From Burkholderiaceae bacterium (GTDB lineage Bacteria > Pseudomonadota > Gammaproteobacteria > Burkholderiales > Burkholderiaceae_F), in NCBI GenBank assembly GCA_013696665.1, contig JACCYC010000102.1, positions 1 through 7,347 on the forward strand: a stretch of DNA of 7,347 nucleotides. The letters are read 5' to 3'. Below are positions 6,473-7,347 of this stretch, piece after piece; positions within the stretch are counted from its first letter, which is position 1; every line of letters starts with the position of its first letter. Under the pieces are notes generated by a model that saw only the letters and a program-made list of their open reading frames with translations, did no database searches and was not told the DNA's origin. A program made the translations under genes and the position numbers.

Positions 6473-7096
6473 ATGAATCCGCTTGTGTCCGATCTGGGCA
6501 TCGGAATTGCGGTGTTCGCCTCCACGAACATCGACGACATGTTTCTGCTCGCGGCGTTCTTTGCCGATTCGCAACTGCGTCACCGCTCGATCGTCATCGG
6601 GCAGTACCTGGGCATCGGCGCATTGGTGCTCGTAAGCGCTTTGGCGGCACTGTTGGCGCTGACCATTCCTGAGGGCTGGGTTGCCCTTTTGGGGCTTGTG
6701 CCACTGCTTCTGGGGCTCACCCAGCTCCGGGCGCTGCGGATGAGCACAGCTGGCATGGAAAGCGAAAGTGACGCGCGTCGCATTCAGGACCAGGAGCACA
6801 CCGCTGAGCGCCGCCTGCACCTGCCCGTCCTGGCGGTCGCCAGCGTTACTCTCGCCAACGGCGGAGACAATGTCGCTGTTTATGTCCCGCTGTTTGCCAC
6901 GACGTTCGAAGCGATCCCCGCCTACGCGCTCACGTTTGCTGTCATGACCGGCGTTTGGTGCGCTCTCGGCTACCTGCTGGTGAGCAACAAGGTTCTGGGG
7001 GGTGCGATACGGCGCTACGGTAACGTCATCTTGCCTGTCGTTCTGATTACTCTGGGTCTTTCCATCCTGTCGGGTGCTTCGGTTCTCCTTCACTGA
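6473..7096 (+). CDS. CadD-family cadmium resistance transporter
   Basis: The 207-residue protein is an inner-membrane transporter of the Cad family (cadmium resistance transporter, related in layout to LysE exporters). About six membrane segments are seen near residues 8-30, 40-63, 67-86, 118-141, 148-170 and 184-205, with a charged cytoplasmic loop at 89-115 (ESESDARRIQDQEHTAERR). The two halves mirror each other: ASTNIDDMFLL (17-26) in the first and TLANGGDNVAVYVPLF (126-141) in the second. The acidic residues D21, D22 and D132 are conserved features and plausible cation sites. CadD homologues give cadmium resistance or were proposed to move other cations; the real substrate is uncertain, so no gene symbol is given. 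ATG 6473 lies 20 bases after the methyltransferase stop, with only a weak TAAGG upstream. Confidence 0.9.
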   Translation: MNPLVSDLGIGIAVFASTNIDDMFLLAAFFADSQLRHRSIVIGQYLGIGALVLVSALAALLALTIPEGWVALLGLVPLLLGLTQLRALRMSTAGMESESDARRIQDQEHTAERRLHLPVLAVASVTLANGGDNVAVYVPLFATTFEAIPAYALTFAVMTGVWCALGYLLVSNKVLGGAIRRYGNVILPVVLITLGLSILSGASVLLH

Positions 7097-7103
7097 TGCA
7101 TGA

Positions 7104-7347
7104 ATGGACAACGTCGTGATCTTTGACGGGGTATGCAACCTTTGCGCGCGCTCCGTACGGTTCATCCTGGATCACGAAGCCGATCAGACGCTTCGATTCA
7201 CGCCTTTGCAATCGCCGGCGGGTTCGCGGCTCATGCGCGAACTTGGGCTTGATCCCGAGGACGCCAGGACGTTCGTACTTATCGCCGACGGGAAGGCGTA
7301 CGTGAAATCTGATGCGGCAATCCGGTTGTCGCGCTACTTTCGCCGGG
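7104..7347 (+). CDS. DCC-family (DUF393) thiol-disulfide oxidoreductase, N-terminal part
   Basis: The frame from ATG 7104 runs off the window after 81 residues; family members usually have about 130-150. The hallmark D-x2-C-x2-C is at D8, C11 and C14 (VVIFDGVCNLCARSVRFIL). Further family stretches are FTPLQSPAG (32-40), TFVLIADGKAYVKSDAAIR (56-74) and the start of LSRYFRR. These thioredoxin-like proteins are predicted thiol-disulfide oxidoreductases with poorly known partners. ATG 7104 is the first start in this frame, because TGA at 7101-7103 lies just before it. It is only seven bases after the cadmium transporter stop, so translation is probably coupled, as no clear Shine-Dalgarno sequence is seen. 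Codon periodicity and motif leave little doubt about this frame. Confidence 0.9.
   Translation, partial: MDNVVIFDGVCNLCARSVRFILDHEADQTLRFTPLQSPAGSRLMRELGLDPEDARTFVLIADGKAYVKSDAAIRLSRYFRR

Noticed and set aside
6449..7165. 238-codon minus-strand ORF opposite the cadmium transporter
   Set aside because: It is antisense to a clear membrane transporter, is rich in Gln, Arg and Asn as expected from the complement of hydrophobic codons, and has no known motif.

Overview
The window looks like a chromosomal segment of a high-GC betaproteobacterium, most likely of the Burkholderiales. The grounds are the Bug/TctC-type periplasmic receptor at the left edge, the sequence style of SerC and SerA, and GC-rich codon use. 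The taxonomic call is inference, since no rRNA or other marker gene is present.

Left part (1-554): the 5' end of a Bug-family solute-binding receptor runs leftwards off the window. Divergent from it, 24 bases away, is the wreck of an Asp/Glu racemase-superfamily gene. Its N-terminal third and C-terminal tail survive but the middle is gone. The last bases of the wreck form a hairpin just upstream of serC.

Serine block (555-2854): serC (phosphoserine aminotransferase) and serA (ACT-domain 3-phosphoglycerate dehydrogenase) overlap by four bases (ATGA) and supply the first two steps of serine synthesis from 3-phosphoglycerate. In SerA the usual catalytic Glu position appears to be Thr.

Accessory block (2883-4153): a lower-GC gene with a HEPN-like R-x4-H motif is broken by an apparent one-base deletion in a G run. 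It is followed by an intact SRA-HNH protein, a probable modification-dependent (type IV-like) restriction endonuclease with no methyltransferase beside it. This is the most interesting part of the window: a probable small defence insertion between housekeeping genes.

Right part (4200-7347): an OsmC-family peroxidase-like protein; an exported single-domain cupin with a near-perfect Shine-Dalgarno sequence; a short doubtful ORF; then a tight same-strand run of a class I SAM-dependent methyltransferase, a CadD-type cadmium transporter and the start of a DCC-family (DUF393) thiol-disulfide oxidoreductase that runs off the right edge. These genes suggest thiol, oxidant and metal stress handling, but that joint role is inference. 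All intact genes except the Bug receptor lie on the + strand. No tRNA, rRNA, CRISPR array, insertion sequence or convincing intrinsic terminator was found.
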